Of a stretch of DNA of 15,113 bases, positions 1 to 6,853 are shown piece after piece (the first letter of the stretch is position 1; the number at the start of each line of letters is the position of its first letter). The position numbers and the translations under genes are program-made. Source of the DNA: CAYLHS01 sp964383535 (GTDB lineage Bacteria; Actinomycetota; Acidimicrobiia; Spongiisociales; UBA4744); the NCBI GenBank assembly GCA_964383535.1, contig CAYLHS010000052.1, forward strand, positions 1-15,113, given 5' to 3'. The notes below the pieces were generated by a model. It did no database searches, was not told where the DNA came from, and was given only the letters and a program-made list of their open reading frames with translations.

Positions 1-338
1 GGGCCGGCCAGCTCGAAGCCCTCGAGATGCTCGAAACCCTTGGGGCAACCGCGGTGGCGGCCAAGCTCAGAAAGGCCTTGCGAGACCAGGGAATATCGGT
101 GCCTCGCGGCAGGAGCAAGGCGACACGGTCCCACGCGGCGGGACTGACCGCCCGGCAGGCCGAGGTGCTCTCGCTACTCGCAGAGGGTCTTTCGAATTCG
201 GAAATGGCCGATCGGCTGTTTCTTTCTCCGCGAACTGTCGAGCATCACGTTGCCGCCGTGATCAGCAAGCTCGACGTGTCGACACGGGACGACGCCGTGA
301 CGGTCGCCGCCGAGCAGGGCCTGCTGGCTACCAGGTAG
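1..338 (+). CDS. LuxR-family transcriptional regulator, C-terminal part (cut by window start)
   Basis: The reading frame is open from base 3, so the gene begins outside the window; the ATG at 27 is internal. About 111 residues are visible. The first part (ALEMLETLGATAVAAKLRKAL) resembles the last helical repeat of large MalT-like or cyclase/ATPase-LuxR regulators. It is followed by a complete LuxR/GerE helix-turn-helix: GLTARQAEVLSLLAEGLSN, then EMADRLFLSPRTVEHHVAAV and a KL.V..R.DA.. tail. The product should bind DNA through this C-terminal domain. The N-terminal sensing or ATPase part cannot be judged here. It converges with the cyclase gene that ends at 850. The family call is firm for the HTH; the full architecture is inferred from the linker before it. 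Confidence 0.88.
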   Translation, partial: AGQLEALEMLETLGATAVAAKLRKALRDQGISVPRGRSKATRSHAAGLTARQAEVLSLLAEGLSNSEMADRLFLSPRTVEHHVAAVISKLDVSTRDDAVTVAAEQGLLATR

Positions 339-355
339 GGCTCGACACAAACGTG

Positions 356-389
356 GGTGGTGCCGGCCCATAGATGGGCGGCCACTACC
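356..389 (+). terminator. Imperfect hairpin downstream of the LuxR gene
   Basis: The arms GTGCCGGCCCAT (360-371) and ATGGGCGGCCAC (374-385) match at 10 of 12 positions around a 2-base centre, and pairing continues outward with GGTG/TACC. It lies 18 bases after the stop codon at 338. There is no T-tract, so it is at best a GC-rich, non-canonical actinobacterial terminator. An operator for the small gene at 451 is the alternative. Confidence 0.4.
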
Positions 390-450
390 GACGACACGGC
401 GCTCCTCAACCCATACCTTGGCCTCGGAACCAAGAAGGAGAGAGGCCCAC

Positions 451-648
451 ATGTTCCCGTCACAACCGCAGATCGGCCAGGACATGGCCAGAGAACGACA
501 ACAACACGCCGCACGGATCCGAATGTCCCAAGCGGCTCAGGGTCCACGAGCGAGGCCGAAGCGATCCCCGGCCCTACTGGGAAGAATCTTGGCGATCGCC
601 AAGCTGTTCAGACGGCCCCGACGCACCGTTGAACAAGAGATGGGATGA
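451..648 (+). CDS. Small Arg-rich hypothetical protein (65 aa)
   Basis: The ATG at 451 has a good Shine-Dalgarno (AAGGAG at 435-440), which favours it over the in-frame upstream ATG at 418. The product begins MFPSQPQIGQDMARERQQ and has an amphipathic stretch rich in Arg, Gln and Ala (residues about 10-35). A short hydrophobic segment (ALLGRILAIAKLF, about 41-53) and a basic tail follow. This layout resembles the very short actinobacterial proteins of type 'M....IA...A..RQ.el.r.A...R..R..R', whose function is unknown. No enzymatic motif is visible. The gene stands alone between a LuxR regulator and the cyclase gene. The RBS and composition support it; no function is claimed. Confidence 0.55.
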   Translation: MFPSQPQIGQDMARERQQHAARIRMSQAAQGPRARPKRSPALLGRILAIAKLFRRPRRTVEQEMG

Positions 649-849
649 GCCCCAGGTGTCGGTTCCCCCGCTGTCCGACCTGTGCTCTCTCCTCCAAACG
701 AGCCGAACGAACGCCGGGGGAATCGATCACCTTGGGTGAGTGAACTCTGCTGGTGCGAGCGTTCCCTCCGTTTTCTCCCTTCGGTCGAATCCACCTCTCC
801 CAACGTCGGGCTTCGCCCTTTTGGGGCGGAAACGGGGAGCGGACCGCTG
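649..849. repeat. Intergenic region with a degenerate GC-rich repeat (3' of the cyclase gene)
   Basis: No credible gene lies here. A long-range stem can form between 660-669 and 716-725 (CGGTTCCCCC with GGGGGAATCG, one G-U pair). From about 757 to 845 the sequence has the pattern CCTCCGTTTTCTCCCTTCGG, then CCACCTCTCCC, then GGGCTTCGCCC and CGGGGAG. This is the same kind of 'CCTCCG..CTTCG...CACCT.CCC' element seen at 6663-6783 and in part at 14745-14912. It lies just downstream of the minus-strand cyclase stop codon, so it may also help end that transcript. Confidence 0.4.
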
Positions 850-3717
850 TCAGTCCGCCGTGGGCTGCGAGCCCGCGAGCCAGGTTCTCGCCTGGGAGAG
901 GCACGCGTCGACCGTGAGCGCCTCGCCGTCGGCCATCAGGCGGCGGGTCTCGGCATCGCCTAGACGGTCGAGGAGCAGGGATCTCATGGCGTCGTGCCTC
1001 GGTTCGCGAGGAAAGATGGTTTCCACCGGGAACTCGGTCGCCACTGCCCGCCCGAGCACGACAGCAGCCTGAGAGTCGAGGCCGGCCGCGCATAGGACCT
1101 CTGCCGCCGCATCGAGGGTGCGGGGCCCGGCAACTTCTTTCATCGGGAGAATGGGCATGGAGTCGATCACTGCGGCGACTCGTTTCCGGGCGTCGTCGAC
1201 TCTGCCCAGTGCAGCCTCGGCCATCGCGAGCCGTCGGGAGCTCCCCGCCCAACACGACACGTCTCCGCAGTCTTCCAGATGCCCTGCCGCAAGCGCTAGA
1301 TGATGCGCTGCCGCCTCGTGGTCACCCCCCTGATCCACGATGACCCCCAATGTCTGCAAAGCATGCCCGTACCAGTAGGGCGCTTCGATGCTCCCGAGGA
1401 TTTCAACCGAACGATAGAGATTGGCCATGATCCAGTCGTCTTCGGCTTGTCCCCAGAGACCGGCGCTGTCGCCGAGCGTCGCCGCGAGGAGGGCCTGGTC
1501 ACCCACCCTCTCGAACCCTTCGAGGGCTACCTGCACATGTTCCAGCATCCGCTCGTCTGAGCTAGGCAGGTACGCGGCGAAGACCAGATTGATGAACGCC
1601 CGTTCCCAGTCGGGTTCCCACCAGTACGGTTCGGGGTTCGCCTCGAGGAGACGACGGCCTTCCAAGAGATGCTCGAGGTACCCGGGGTCGGTGGTCGAGT
1701 GATTGATCGAGGCTCCCAGCTGGAGTTTTGCCATGCCGATCAGCTTGGGGTCGGCGGCAGCCGTTGCCACTTTCAAACCTCTGCGAGCATGCACGATGGA
1801 CTCGGGGTTCGTGATCTCTGCTCCTAGGCCCGCCGCGACGAACCAGCCCTTGACGACGACAGTGGGATCGAGATCCGCAAGGCCGTGGTCCAGAGCAGCG
1901 AGCAGCGTGGTGACGCCCTCGAGATGCATGCCGAGATGCATCCAGTACAGAAACAGGTCGAATCCCATGGTGAGGTGGCTGCTGAGATCGTCGATCTCGA
2001 GGAGGGTCTGGAACGCAACCCGGATGTTGTCGTAGTCGGCATCGAGCCGCCGCTCCCACGGCATCTGATCCGGACCGCGAGTGTGCGGGGACGCTTCTGC
2101 GACGAACTCGGCGTACCGACGGGCGTGTGCGGCCAGCGTCGCCTCCGTTTCTCCTGCCGCGTCGAGTCTGTCGGCAGCGTACTGGCGGACAGGTTCGAGC
2201 AGCCGATAGCGCGTCCCGAGTTCGGGCAATTGAGAAGGGATGACGAGCGACTTGTCGATGAGCGAATCGAGGTGGTCGAGAACCTCCCACCCGTTCACCT
2301 CATCGCCGGCGCATACCGCCTCCGCCGACTCGAGGTCGAAGCCACCCGCGAATTGGGAACAGCGGCGGAACACCACCTGGTCTTGGGGTTTGAGCAACTC
2401 GTGGGACCAGTCGATGGTTGCTTGGAGGGTCCGCTGGCGGGGGATCGCCGTCTTCGATGCCGACAGGATCCGGAAACTCCCGTCGAGTCGGGATGCCAAC
2501 TCCTGTGTGGACATGCTGCGGAGGCGTGCCGCTGCGAGCTCCAGGCCGAGCGGGATACCGTCGATGCGGGTACAGATTTGTGCGATCGCCTCCAGGTCGC
2601 CATCGGTCGGCTGGTAGTCGGGTCGGGCCGATCTGGCGCGGTCGATGAACAGGAGCACCGACTCCGCGTCGGCGGTGTGTGTGACGTCGGGTAGACCCAG
2701 CGATGGGACGCGCATCAGCGACTCGCCACTGATCCCGAGCGACTCTCGCGAGGTGGCCAGGATGCGGAGGTTCGGGGCGCTGTTGAGGAGTTCACGGATC
2801 ACCGAGGAGGCATCGTCGATCAGGTGTTCGCAGTTATCGACAATCAGGAGCAGTTCCCGACCCCACAGGTACCGGCCGACGACGTCCTCGATCGACGCGC
2901 CCTCGCCTGGGCGCAGGCCCCACACGTCGCCGACGGTCGACATGATGAATGCAGGATTCGTGACGGGTGCCAGTTCGACGACCCACGCCCCGTCGGGGAA
3001 ACGATCCTTCACCTGCCGGGCGACTTCCACCGCGAGGCGTGTCTTGCCGGTGCCGCCGGCACCCGAGAGGACCACGAGCCGGTTGTCGCGTAGGAGGTCG
3101 GCAATCTCGTCGATCTGCTTGGCTCGCCCCACGAACGATGTCATGTAGTCCGGCAGGTTGTGTCGGCGAATGTCCACAGTCGTGATCGGCTTCGTCACCT
3201 CCGGAAGATGCGGGTGCCGCACGTCGTAGACGTGTTCTGGCTCGTCGAGGTCCTTGAGGTGATGGACGCCTAGATCCTTCAGAGAAAGCACACCATCCGG
3301 CGCGACGGCATCGGCGGTAGCTGACGAGATGAGGATCTGGCCACCGTGACCCGCAGCCATGATGCGTGCCGCCCGGTTGAGGACGGGACCGAAGTAGTCG
3401 CCGTCGCGTTCTTCGGCGGTTCCTGTGTGGATGCCCATTCGGACTTTGATCGGCGGTCCTGGCCAGTTCGCGTCTCGGAGACGGAGTTGGATGTCCACGG
3501 CCGCGGCCAGAGCCTCGGCTGTGCTCGGGAAGGCGACGGAGAACGCGTCGCCGGCGGTGGAGAACACATGCCCAGATCGTGCCTCGACGATCGAGCGCAT
3601 GATGTCGTCGTGTGTGGCGAGGCTCGCCGCCATCGCATCGTGGTCCGACTCCCACAGTCGCGTCGAACCTTCGACGTCGGTGAACAGGAACGAGATCTCA
3701 CCGGAGGGTGCTGCCAC
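850..3717 (-). CDS. Class III adenylate/guanylate cyclase fused to NB-ARC-type ATPase and helical repeats
   Basis: The 955-aa protein has three parts. Residues 5-170 are a class III cyclase domain: FTDVEGST with metal-binding Asp14, GDAF with Asp57, then DYFGPVLNRAAR with the specificity Asp107, Asn114 and Arg118. The usual ATP-specifying Lys is replaced by Ser53. Residues about 190-480 are an AfsR/LuxR-type STAND ATPase: Walker A GAGGTGKT (Lys225), Walker B LLLIVDN (Asp294), the LATSRE sensor, and GIPLGLELAAAR. The rest is TPR-like helical sequence. Relatives such as Mycobacterium Rv0386 and Rv1358 end in a LuxR HTH, which is absent here. The probable role is a cytoplasmic nucleotide-second-messenger signal integrator. 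The GTG start at 3717 is supported by a -10 hexamer placed for leaderless transcription. Cyclase activity is uncertain because the Lys is missing. Confidence 0.92.
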   Translation of the reverse strand: MAAPSGEISFLFTDVEGSTRLWESDHDAMAASLATHDDIMRSIVEARSGHVFSTAGDAFSVAFPSTAEALAAAVDIQLRLRDANWPGPPIKVRMGIHTGTAEERDGDYFGPVLNRAARIMAAGHGGQILISSATADAVAPDGVLSLKDLGVHHLKDLDEPEHVYDVRHPHLPEVTKPITTVDIRRHNLPDYMTSFVGRAKQIDEIADLLRDNRLVVLSGAGGTGKTRLAVEVARQVKDRFPDGAWVVELAPVTNPAFIMSTVGDVWGLRPGEGASIEDVVGRYLWGRELLLIVDNCEHLIDDASSVIRELLNSAPNLRILATSRESLGISGESLMRVPSLGLPDVTHTADAESVLLFIDRARSARPDYQPTDGDLEAIAQICTRIDGIPLGLELAAARLRSMSTQELASRLDGSFRILSASKTAIPRQRTLQATIDWSHELLKPQDQVVFRRCSQFAGGFDLESAEAVCAGDEVNGWEVLDHLDSLIDKSLVIPSQLPELGTRYRLLEPVRQYAADRLDAAGETEATLAAHARRYAEFVAEASPHTRGPDQMPWERRLDADYDNIRVAFQTLLEIDDLSSHLTMGFDLFLYWMHLGMHLEGVTTLLAALDHGLADLDPTVVVKGWFVAAGLGAEITNPESIVHARRGLKVATAAADPKLIGMAKLQLGASINHSTTDPGYLEHLLEGRRLLEANPEPYWWEPDWERAFINLVFAAYLPSSDERMLEHVQVALEGFERVGDQALLAATLGDSAGLWGQAEDDWIMANLYRSVEILGSIEAPYWYGHALQTLGVIVDQGGDHEAAAHHLALAAGHLEDCGDVSCWAGSSRRLAMAEAALGRVDDARKRVAAVIDSMPILPMKEVAGPRTLDAAAEVLCAAGLDSQAAVVLGRAVATEFPVETIFPREPRHDAMRSLLLDRLGDAETRRLMADGEALTVDACLSQARTWLAGSQPTAD

Positions 3718-3723
3718 GCAGCG

Positions 3724-3729
3724 AGGCTA
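3724..3729 (-). promoter_or_regulatory. -10 hexamer TAGCCT, leaderless promoter of the cyclase gene
   Basis: On the minus strand TAGCCT is followed by exactly six bases (CGCTGC) and then the GTG start at 3717. The expected transcription start therefore falls on the start codon itself. No Shine-Dalgarno is present, and no good -35 is seen. The same hexamer and spacing precede the esterase gene at 5625. Confidence 0.55.
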
Positions 3730-3801
3730 GCCCGGTGGTTGCCGCTTTGGGGGCTGCTCTGTTGGTGGGAACGGCCCCGCCTCGGCCTTCGGCTGAGTCC
3801 A

Positions 3802-3856
3802 CCCGTTCTTGCGTGAGAACGGGGGACATGTTCCACCTGTCTCACGCAAGAACGGG
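3802..3856. repeat. Perfect 17-bp inverted repeat with alternative nested hairpin
   Basis: CCCGTTCTTGCGTGAGA (3802-3818) is exactly reverse-complementary to TCTCACGCAAGAACGGG (3840-3856), with a 21-base loop. The left arm also contains CCCGTTCT (3802-3809), which pairs with AGAACGGG at 3816-3823 around a 6-base loop. The left arm can therefore form either a short local or a long hairpin. It begins 5 bases after the stop of the minus-strand lipoprotein gene (3862) and lies upstream of the cyclase promoter. It could be a bidirectional terminator without a U-tract, an operator, or a copy of a palindromic mobile repeat. Confidence 0.85.
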
Positions 3857-3861
3857 GAATC

Positions 3862-4827
3862 TCAGTCCCCGGCGACGAAGTACATCCAGTGGCCGTCGGC
3901 GGTGATCCCCACCCGGTAGCCGATGTAGCTGCCGAACGCATCCCAGCCGTCGACGGCGTCCTGTCCGAAGATGTCGACGAGTTCCTGACGTTGCTGCGAC
4001 GTCACGTTGGACCAGTCCATCGCAAACACGCCGGGCCACACATAAATGGTTCCGTCTGCGGCGTCGATGGTGCCCGGGGTCAGTTGCAGCACAGACTCGA
4101 GATCCGCCATCGGCGTCTGCCCGTTCGCCTCGAGATCCCGCCAGAACGAGGCGGGGTCGGTCGTGTCGCCGAACGAGATGTTCGTCCCGTCCTGTGTCGC
4201 GATCGCGGCGAGGTCGTCGTAGTTGCAGACCGACGCGAGACCCAGCAGCTCTTCGCGCATCGCGGCCACGGGGGCGGGCAGGTCACCCTGTGGGTCGGGA
4301 TCTTTGGGCTCGAGTCGTGCCGCCGAGCAGGTTTGGCGGAGCATGTCGTACGGCTCGACGAGGATCGGGCGCAGCAGGTTCCAGTCGTCGATCCCGCACC
4401 CGTTGGCACGGTTCACCGTCGCGGAGACCGCAGTGCCATTGATCGTGCCGGTGATGTCGGCGACCTCTCCGCCTCCGTAGATCTCTGTGCAGACCTGATC
4501 CTCTGGCGGACCTTCGATCAGGCGGGTGCGAGCCTCTTCGGATGACCTGAGCAAGTCGCACGCATCCGATGCGGTGTCGGCGAGGTATCCGGTCGCCGAC
4601 GCGGTAGCACCACAGGTGAGGCTCGCGGTGAACTCGGCGGGCTTGTCCTTCGTGCCGATCGTGATGTCCAGCGACGCGGTGAACGCAGGTTCGGTCGTGG
4701 TGGTGGTCGAGGAGGTGGTTGGAGGCGGGCTAGTCGTCGAGGTCGATGATGCGCCCGACTGCTGGATGGTTCCACAGGCGGTGGTCACGATCATCAGTCC
4801 GGCGACGAGCGCGATGAGCTTCTTCAT
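3862..4827 (-). CDS. Lipoprotein with subtilisin-inhibitor-like (SSI) domain and C-terminal unknown domain
   Basis: I choose the ATG at 4827 (321 aa); a GTG two codons upstream is possible. Residues 1-18 look like a lipoprotein signal ending VTTAC, so Cys18 would be lipidated, although this lipobox is weak. A Ser/Thr/Pro-rich linker follows (20-47). Residues about 50-155 resemble the Streptomyces subtilisin inhibitor fold: SLTCG (Cys72), SDACDLL (Cys90), QVCTEIY (Cys113), ITGTINGTAVSATVNRANGC (Cys144). The cysteine spacings of 18, 23 and 31 compare with 15, 21 and 30 in SSI. The last 120 residues form a separate domain (FWRDLE, YVWPGVF, GYRVGITADGHWMYFVAGD) that I know only as an actinobacterial secreted-protein domain. 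The gene lies 39 bases after another lipoprotein gene, probably in one operon. Protease inhibition is unproven. Confidence 0.8.
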   Translation of the reverse strand: MKKLIALVAGLMIVTTACGTIQQSGASSTSTTSPPPTTSSTTTTTEPAFTASLDITIGTKDKPAEFTASLTCGATASATGYLADTASDACDLLRSSEEARTRLIEGPPEDQVCTEIYGGGEVADITGTINGTAVSATVNRANGCGIDDWNLLRPILVEPYDMLRQTCSAARLEPKDPDPQGDLPAPVAAMREELLGLASVCNYDDLAAIATQDGTNISFGDTTDPASFWRDLEANGQTPMADLESVLQLTPGTIDAADGTIYVWPGVFAMDWSNVTSQQRQELVDIFGQDAVDGWDAFGSYIGYRVGITADGHWMYFVAGD

Positions 4828-4866
4828 ACCCACTTTGACGTCACCGGGCGGCCAGAGGTTCCCGGC

Positions 4867-5541
4867 TCATTCGTCGACGCGCACATGCGGGACGAGGCCG
4901 GCGTTGTAGAGCGCTCGATCGCCGAGCGGCGACGCCAACGTGATCTCACTGTCGAGGTCGACTCCGACGCCGGCGCACCCAAGGACCGTCAGCCGCTCCT
5001 TCGTCCAGACGATCACGTCGACGCTGTCTGCCGACTCGATGACATCGACGTCGACGATCCTGGTGATGACCCTGGTGCGTGTCCCGGTGACACACGCGCC
5101 GCCTTCGACCTTGATCGGAATGACGGACGAATTCCGATCCCAGCCTTCGGCCAGTGCCCAGCGCGCCGTCTCTGCTCGGGCCCGCACGAGCGTCGGAATG
5201 CAGGAACCCCCGCCGGTCACTTCCCCGTCCTCGAGTTCTGTCATGCTGGTGACGGCGCCGTCCTCGTAGCCGAGTACCAGGGAGGGGGATACGATCGAGA
5301 AGCCATCCGCCTCCTGGAACCACTGACCCTCAACGGCTCCGGGTCCGTCAAGGAAGAACGCCTCGAGAATTTGACCTTCGTCGGTCTCGGCGAACTGCTC
5401 CGGGGTCAGCTGCGGACCGTCGAGCATGGCGCGAGGAAACTGAGGGGAGCCTCCGTAGCACGCACCACGGGTGGTGGTCCCGGAGCACCCGGCGACGACG
5501 AGCGCGATCGCAAGGATGAGCGTCGGCCTTTTCACACCCAT
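4867..5541 (-). CDS. Predicted lipoprotein, function unknown (224 aa)
   Basis: The start ATG at 5541 is chosen over the in-frame TTG at 5553 because the likely -10 hexamer (5553-5558) overlaps that TTG. The N-terminus is a clear lipoprotein signal: KRP, a hydrophobic run LILAIALVV, and the lipobox VAGC with lipidated Cys19. The mature part is acidic and mostly beta-like, with Cys in GACYGG, GGSCIP, GGACVTG and LGCAGV, which could form two disulfides outside the membrane. I do not recognise a family. It is co-directional with the SSI-like lipoprotein gene downstream (39 bases) and divergent from the esterase gene. The two may act together at the cell surface. Being a real gene is secure; the role is unknown. 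Confidence 0.82.
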   Translation of the reverse strand: MGVKRPTLILAIALVVAGCSGTTTRGACYGGSPQFPRAMLDGPQLTPEQFAETDEGQILEAFFLDGPGAVEGQWFQEADGFSIVSPSLVLGYEDGAVTSMTELEDGEVTGGGSCIPTLVRARAETARWALAEGWDRNSSVIPIKVEGGACVTGTRTRVITRIVDVDVIESADSVDVIVWTKERLTVLGCAGVGVDLDSEITLASPLGDRALYNAGLVPHVRVDE

Positions 5542-5552
5542 TCGATGCTTCA

Positions 5553-5558
5553 AGCCTA
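5553..5558 (-). promoter_or_regulatory. -10 hexamer TAGGCT for the lipoprotein pair
   Basis: On the minus strand TAGGCT lies 11 bases before the ATG at 5541. A start about seven bases downstream (an A near 5546) would leave a leader of only about 5 bases. This argues against the TTG at 5553. It sits back to back with the esterase promoter in a shared 83-base divergent region. Confidence 0.4.
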
Positions 5559-5612
5559 CCTGGGATCCTCTGCCAGGTGGGATTCGCTCGGGCGCTGGTC
5601 GGGCCGGCCCGG

Positions 5613-5618
5613 TAGCCT
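5613..5618 (+). promoter_or_regulatory. -10 hexamer TAGCCT, leaderless promoter of the esterase-like gene
   Basis: TAGCCT is followed by six bases (TCGTGC) and then the ATG at 5625, the spacing expected for a leaderless transcript. No Shine-Dalgarno is present. The hexamer and spacing are identical to those of the cyclase gene on the other strand. Confidence 0.55.
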
Positions 5619-5624
5619 TCGTGC

Positions 5625-6650
5625 ATGCCGACGCACAACTTCGCGGCGCCCAAAGGGACTCGGGTCGAGTTCACGATCGAGTCGCAAGCGCTCACGAACA
5701 ACATGCTGGGCGACCCAACAAGACGGCGAGTGGCCGTCTACCTCCCTGAAGGGTACGAAACGTCCAGCGAGGAGTACCCGCTGTTCGTCGACCTCGTCGG
5801 ATTCACCGGATCAGGTCTCGCGCACTTCAACTGGCGACCGTTCGGGGAGAACGTCCCGCAGCGGTTGGACCGGCTCGTCGACGAACATCGGATGGGGCCG
5901 GTCGTTGCCGTGTTCCCCGACTGCTTCACGTCGCTCGGCGGCAACCAGTACATCAACTCTGCGTCGATGGGCAACTGGGAGGACTTCCTCGTCGACGAGC
6001 TGATACCTGAGGTCGAGCGCCGGTTCCGGGTGATGAAGGGCCGCGACCATCGTGCCGTGTTCGGCAAGTCGAGCGGCGGGTACGGGGCGATCGTCCACGG
6101 CCTCCGTCGTGCCGACGCGTGGGGTGCCGTTGCGTGTCACTCCGGAGACATGGGGTTCCGCATGTGCTACATGGGTGACTTTCCGAAACTGCTCGACACC
6201 CTCGCCGAACACAACCGCAGCATCGTCAGCCTCCTCGACTACTACGAGTCCAAGCCCAAGCTCACCCACGACGATCTGCACATCATCATGGTGATCGCCA
6301 TGGCTGCAAGTTACGATCCGGATCCTGACGTACCCAAGGGAATTCGCTTGCCGGTCGACCTGATCACCGGCGAACTCGACGAGACCCTGTGGGCCAACTG
6401 GCTGCGCCACGACCCTGTCGAGATGGTCAAGGCCTCCGAGTATCAGCGGAACCTCAAGTCGCTGCGCGGGCTGTACATCGACTGCGGCAGCAAGGACCAG
6501 TACGCCCTCGTGTACGGAGCACGGACCTTCGTGAAGACGCTGTTCCAGGCGGGGATCGACCACCGGTACGAGGAGTTCGACGACGACCACACCGGCGTCG
6601 ACTACCGCCAGGACGTGTCGTTCCCGTACCTGTACCAGGCGGTGAGCTGA
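5625..6650 (+). CDS. Esterase-D/antigen-85-like alpha/beta hydrolase (341 aa)
   Basis: This matches the putative esterase family (Esterase_PHB/EstD type, which includes S-formylglutathione hydrolase and Fes-like enzymes). The region around residues 36-60 (VAVYLPEGYETSSEEYPLFVDLVGF) is the usual first core strand of that family. The nucleophile elbow is GKSSGG with Ser149. Asp291 in CGSKDQYA and His322 in DDDHTG are the probable other triad residues. No signal peptide is seen, so it is probably cytoplasmic, acting on an unknown ester or thioester. The start at 5625 is supported by the leaderless -10. It is divergent from the lipoprotein pair. The long insertion between about 175 and 245 is larger than in minimal family members and may form a lid. 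The fold call is firm; the substrate is unknown. Confidence 0.88.
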   Translation: MPTHNFAAPKGTRVEFTIESQALTNNMLGDPTRRRVAVYLPEGYETSSEEYPLFVDLVGFTGSGLAHFNWRPFGENVPQRLDRLVDEHRMGPVVAVFPDCFTSLGGNQYINSASMGNWEDFLVDELIPEVERRFRVMKGRDHRAVFGKSSGGYGAIVHGLRRADAWGAVACHSGDMGFRMCYMGDFPKLLDTLAEHNRSIVSLLDYYESKPKLTHDDLHIIMVIAMAASYDPDPDVPKGIRLPVDLITGELDETLWANWLRHDPVEMVKASEYQRNLKSLRGLYIDCGSKDQYALVYGARTFVKTLFQAGIDHRYEEFDDDHTGVDYRQDVSFPYLYQAVS

Positions 6651-6662
6651 GGGCTTCCGGTC

Positions 6663-6783
6663 TGGGCCAGGATCCCCTCCGTCACTTCGCGACACCTTCC
6701 CGATCAGGCTCGGCTTGAAGACCCCTCCGCTGCTCCGCAGCACCGAGCATTCCTCCCGCCCAGGAGCCCGGCGCGATCGTCGA
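6663..6783. repeat. Degenerate GC-rich intergenic repeat
   Basis: Between the esterase stop and the AT-rich promoter lies a non-coding stretch. It contains CCCCTCCGTCACTTCGCGAC then ACCTTCCC, a second CCCCTCCGCTGCTCCGCAGC unit, and GAGCCCGGCGCGAT. The CCTCCG-CTTCG-CACCT pattern resembles that at 757-845. The GCCCGGCGC part resembles 14844-14853. I read it as a decayed member of a dispersed family; no gene is visible. Confidence 0.4.
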
Positions 6784-6784
6784 G

Positions 6785-6832
6785 TAACAATAAGATTTGA
6801 CTGTTTATCAATATGGACTTATTGTTAAACAG
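6785..6832 (+). promoter_or_regulatory. Promoter and three-half-site operator of the DUF2975-XRE pair
   Basis: A near-consensus promoter is visible: TTGACT (6797-6802), a 17-base spacer, and TATTGT (6820-6825). Around it the 8-mer TATTGWTA occurs three times: reversed at 6785-6792 and 6806-6813 (21 bases apart, two helical turns), and forward at 6820-6827. As larger palindromes, TAACAATAAG pairs exactly with CTTATTGTTA (6785-6794 with 6818-6827). CTGTTTATCAATA pairs at 12 of 13 positions with TATTGTTAAACAG (6801-6813 with 6820-6832). The block is AT-rich in a GC-rich setting. The downstream XRE protein is the obvious candidate ligand. Confidence 0.75.
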
Positions 6833-6853
6833 CAAGTTCCAAGGAGGGTCGCA

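Noticed and set aside
660..725. Long-range 10-bp stem as a structured RNA
   Set aside because: A 46-base loop and G/C-only stem in GC-rich DNA can arise by chance; no other RNA features support it.
608..1255. Long minus-strand frame overlapping the 3' end of the cyclase gene
   Set aside because: Arg/Pro/Gly-rich, low-complexity translation with no motif, and it lies out of frame inside a clear gene.
1885..2694. Plus-strand frame of 269 residues inside the cyclase gene
   Set aside because: It is the antisense shadow of the NB-ARC and helical region; no ribosome site or recognisable domain.
6797..6853. TTG start for the DUF2975 protein
   Set aside because: The TTG is the -35 box itself, and translation would have to start upstream of the transcript.
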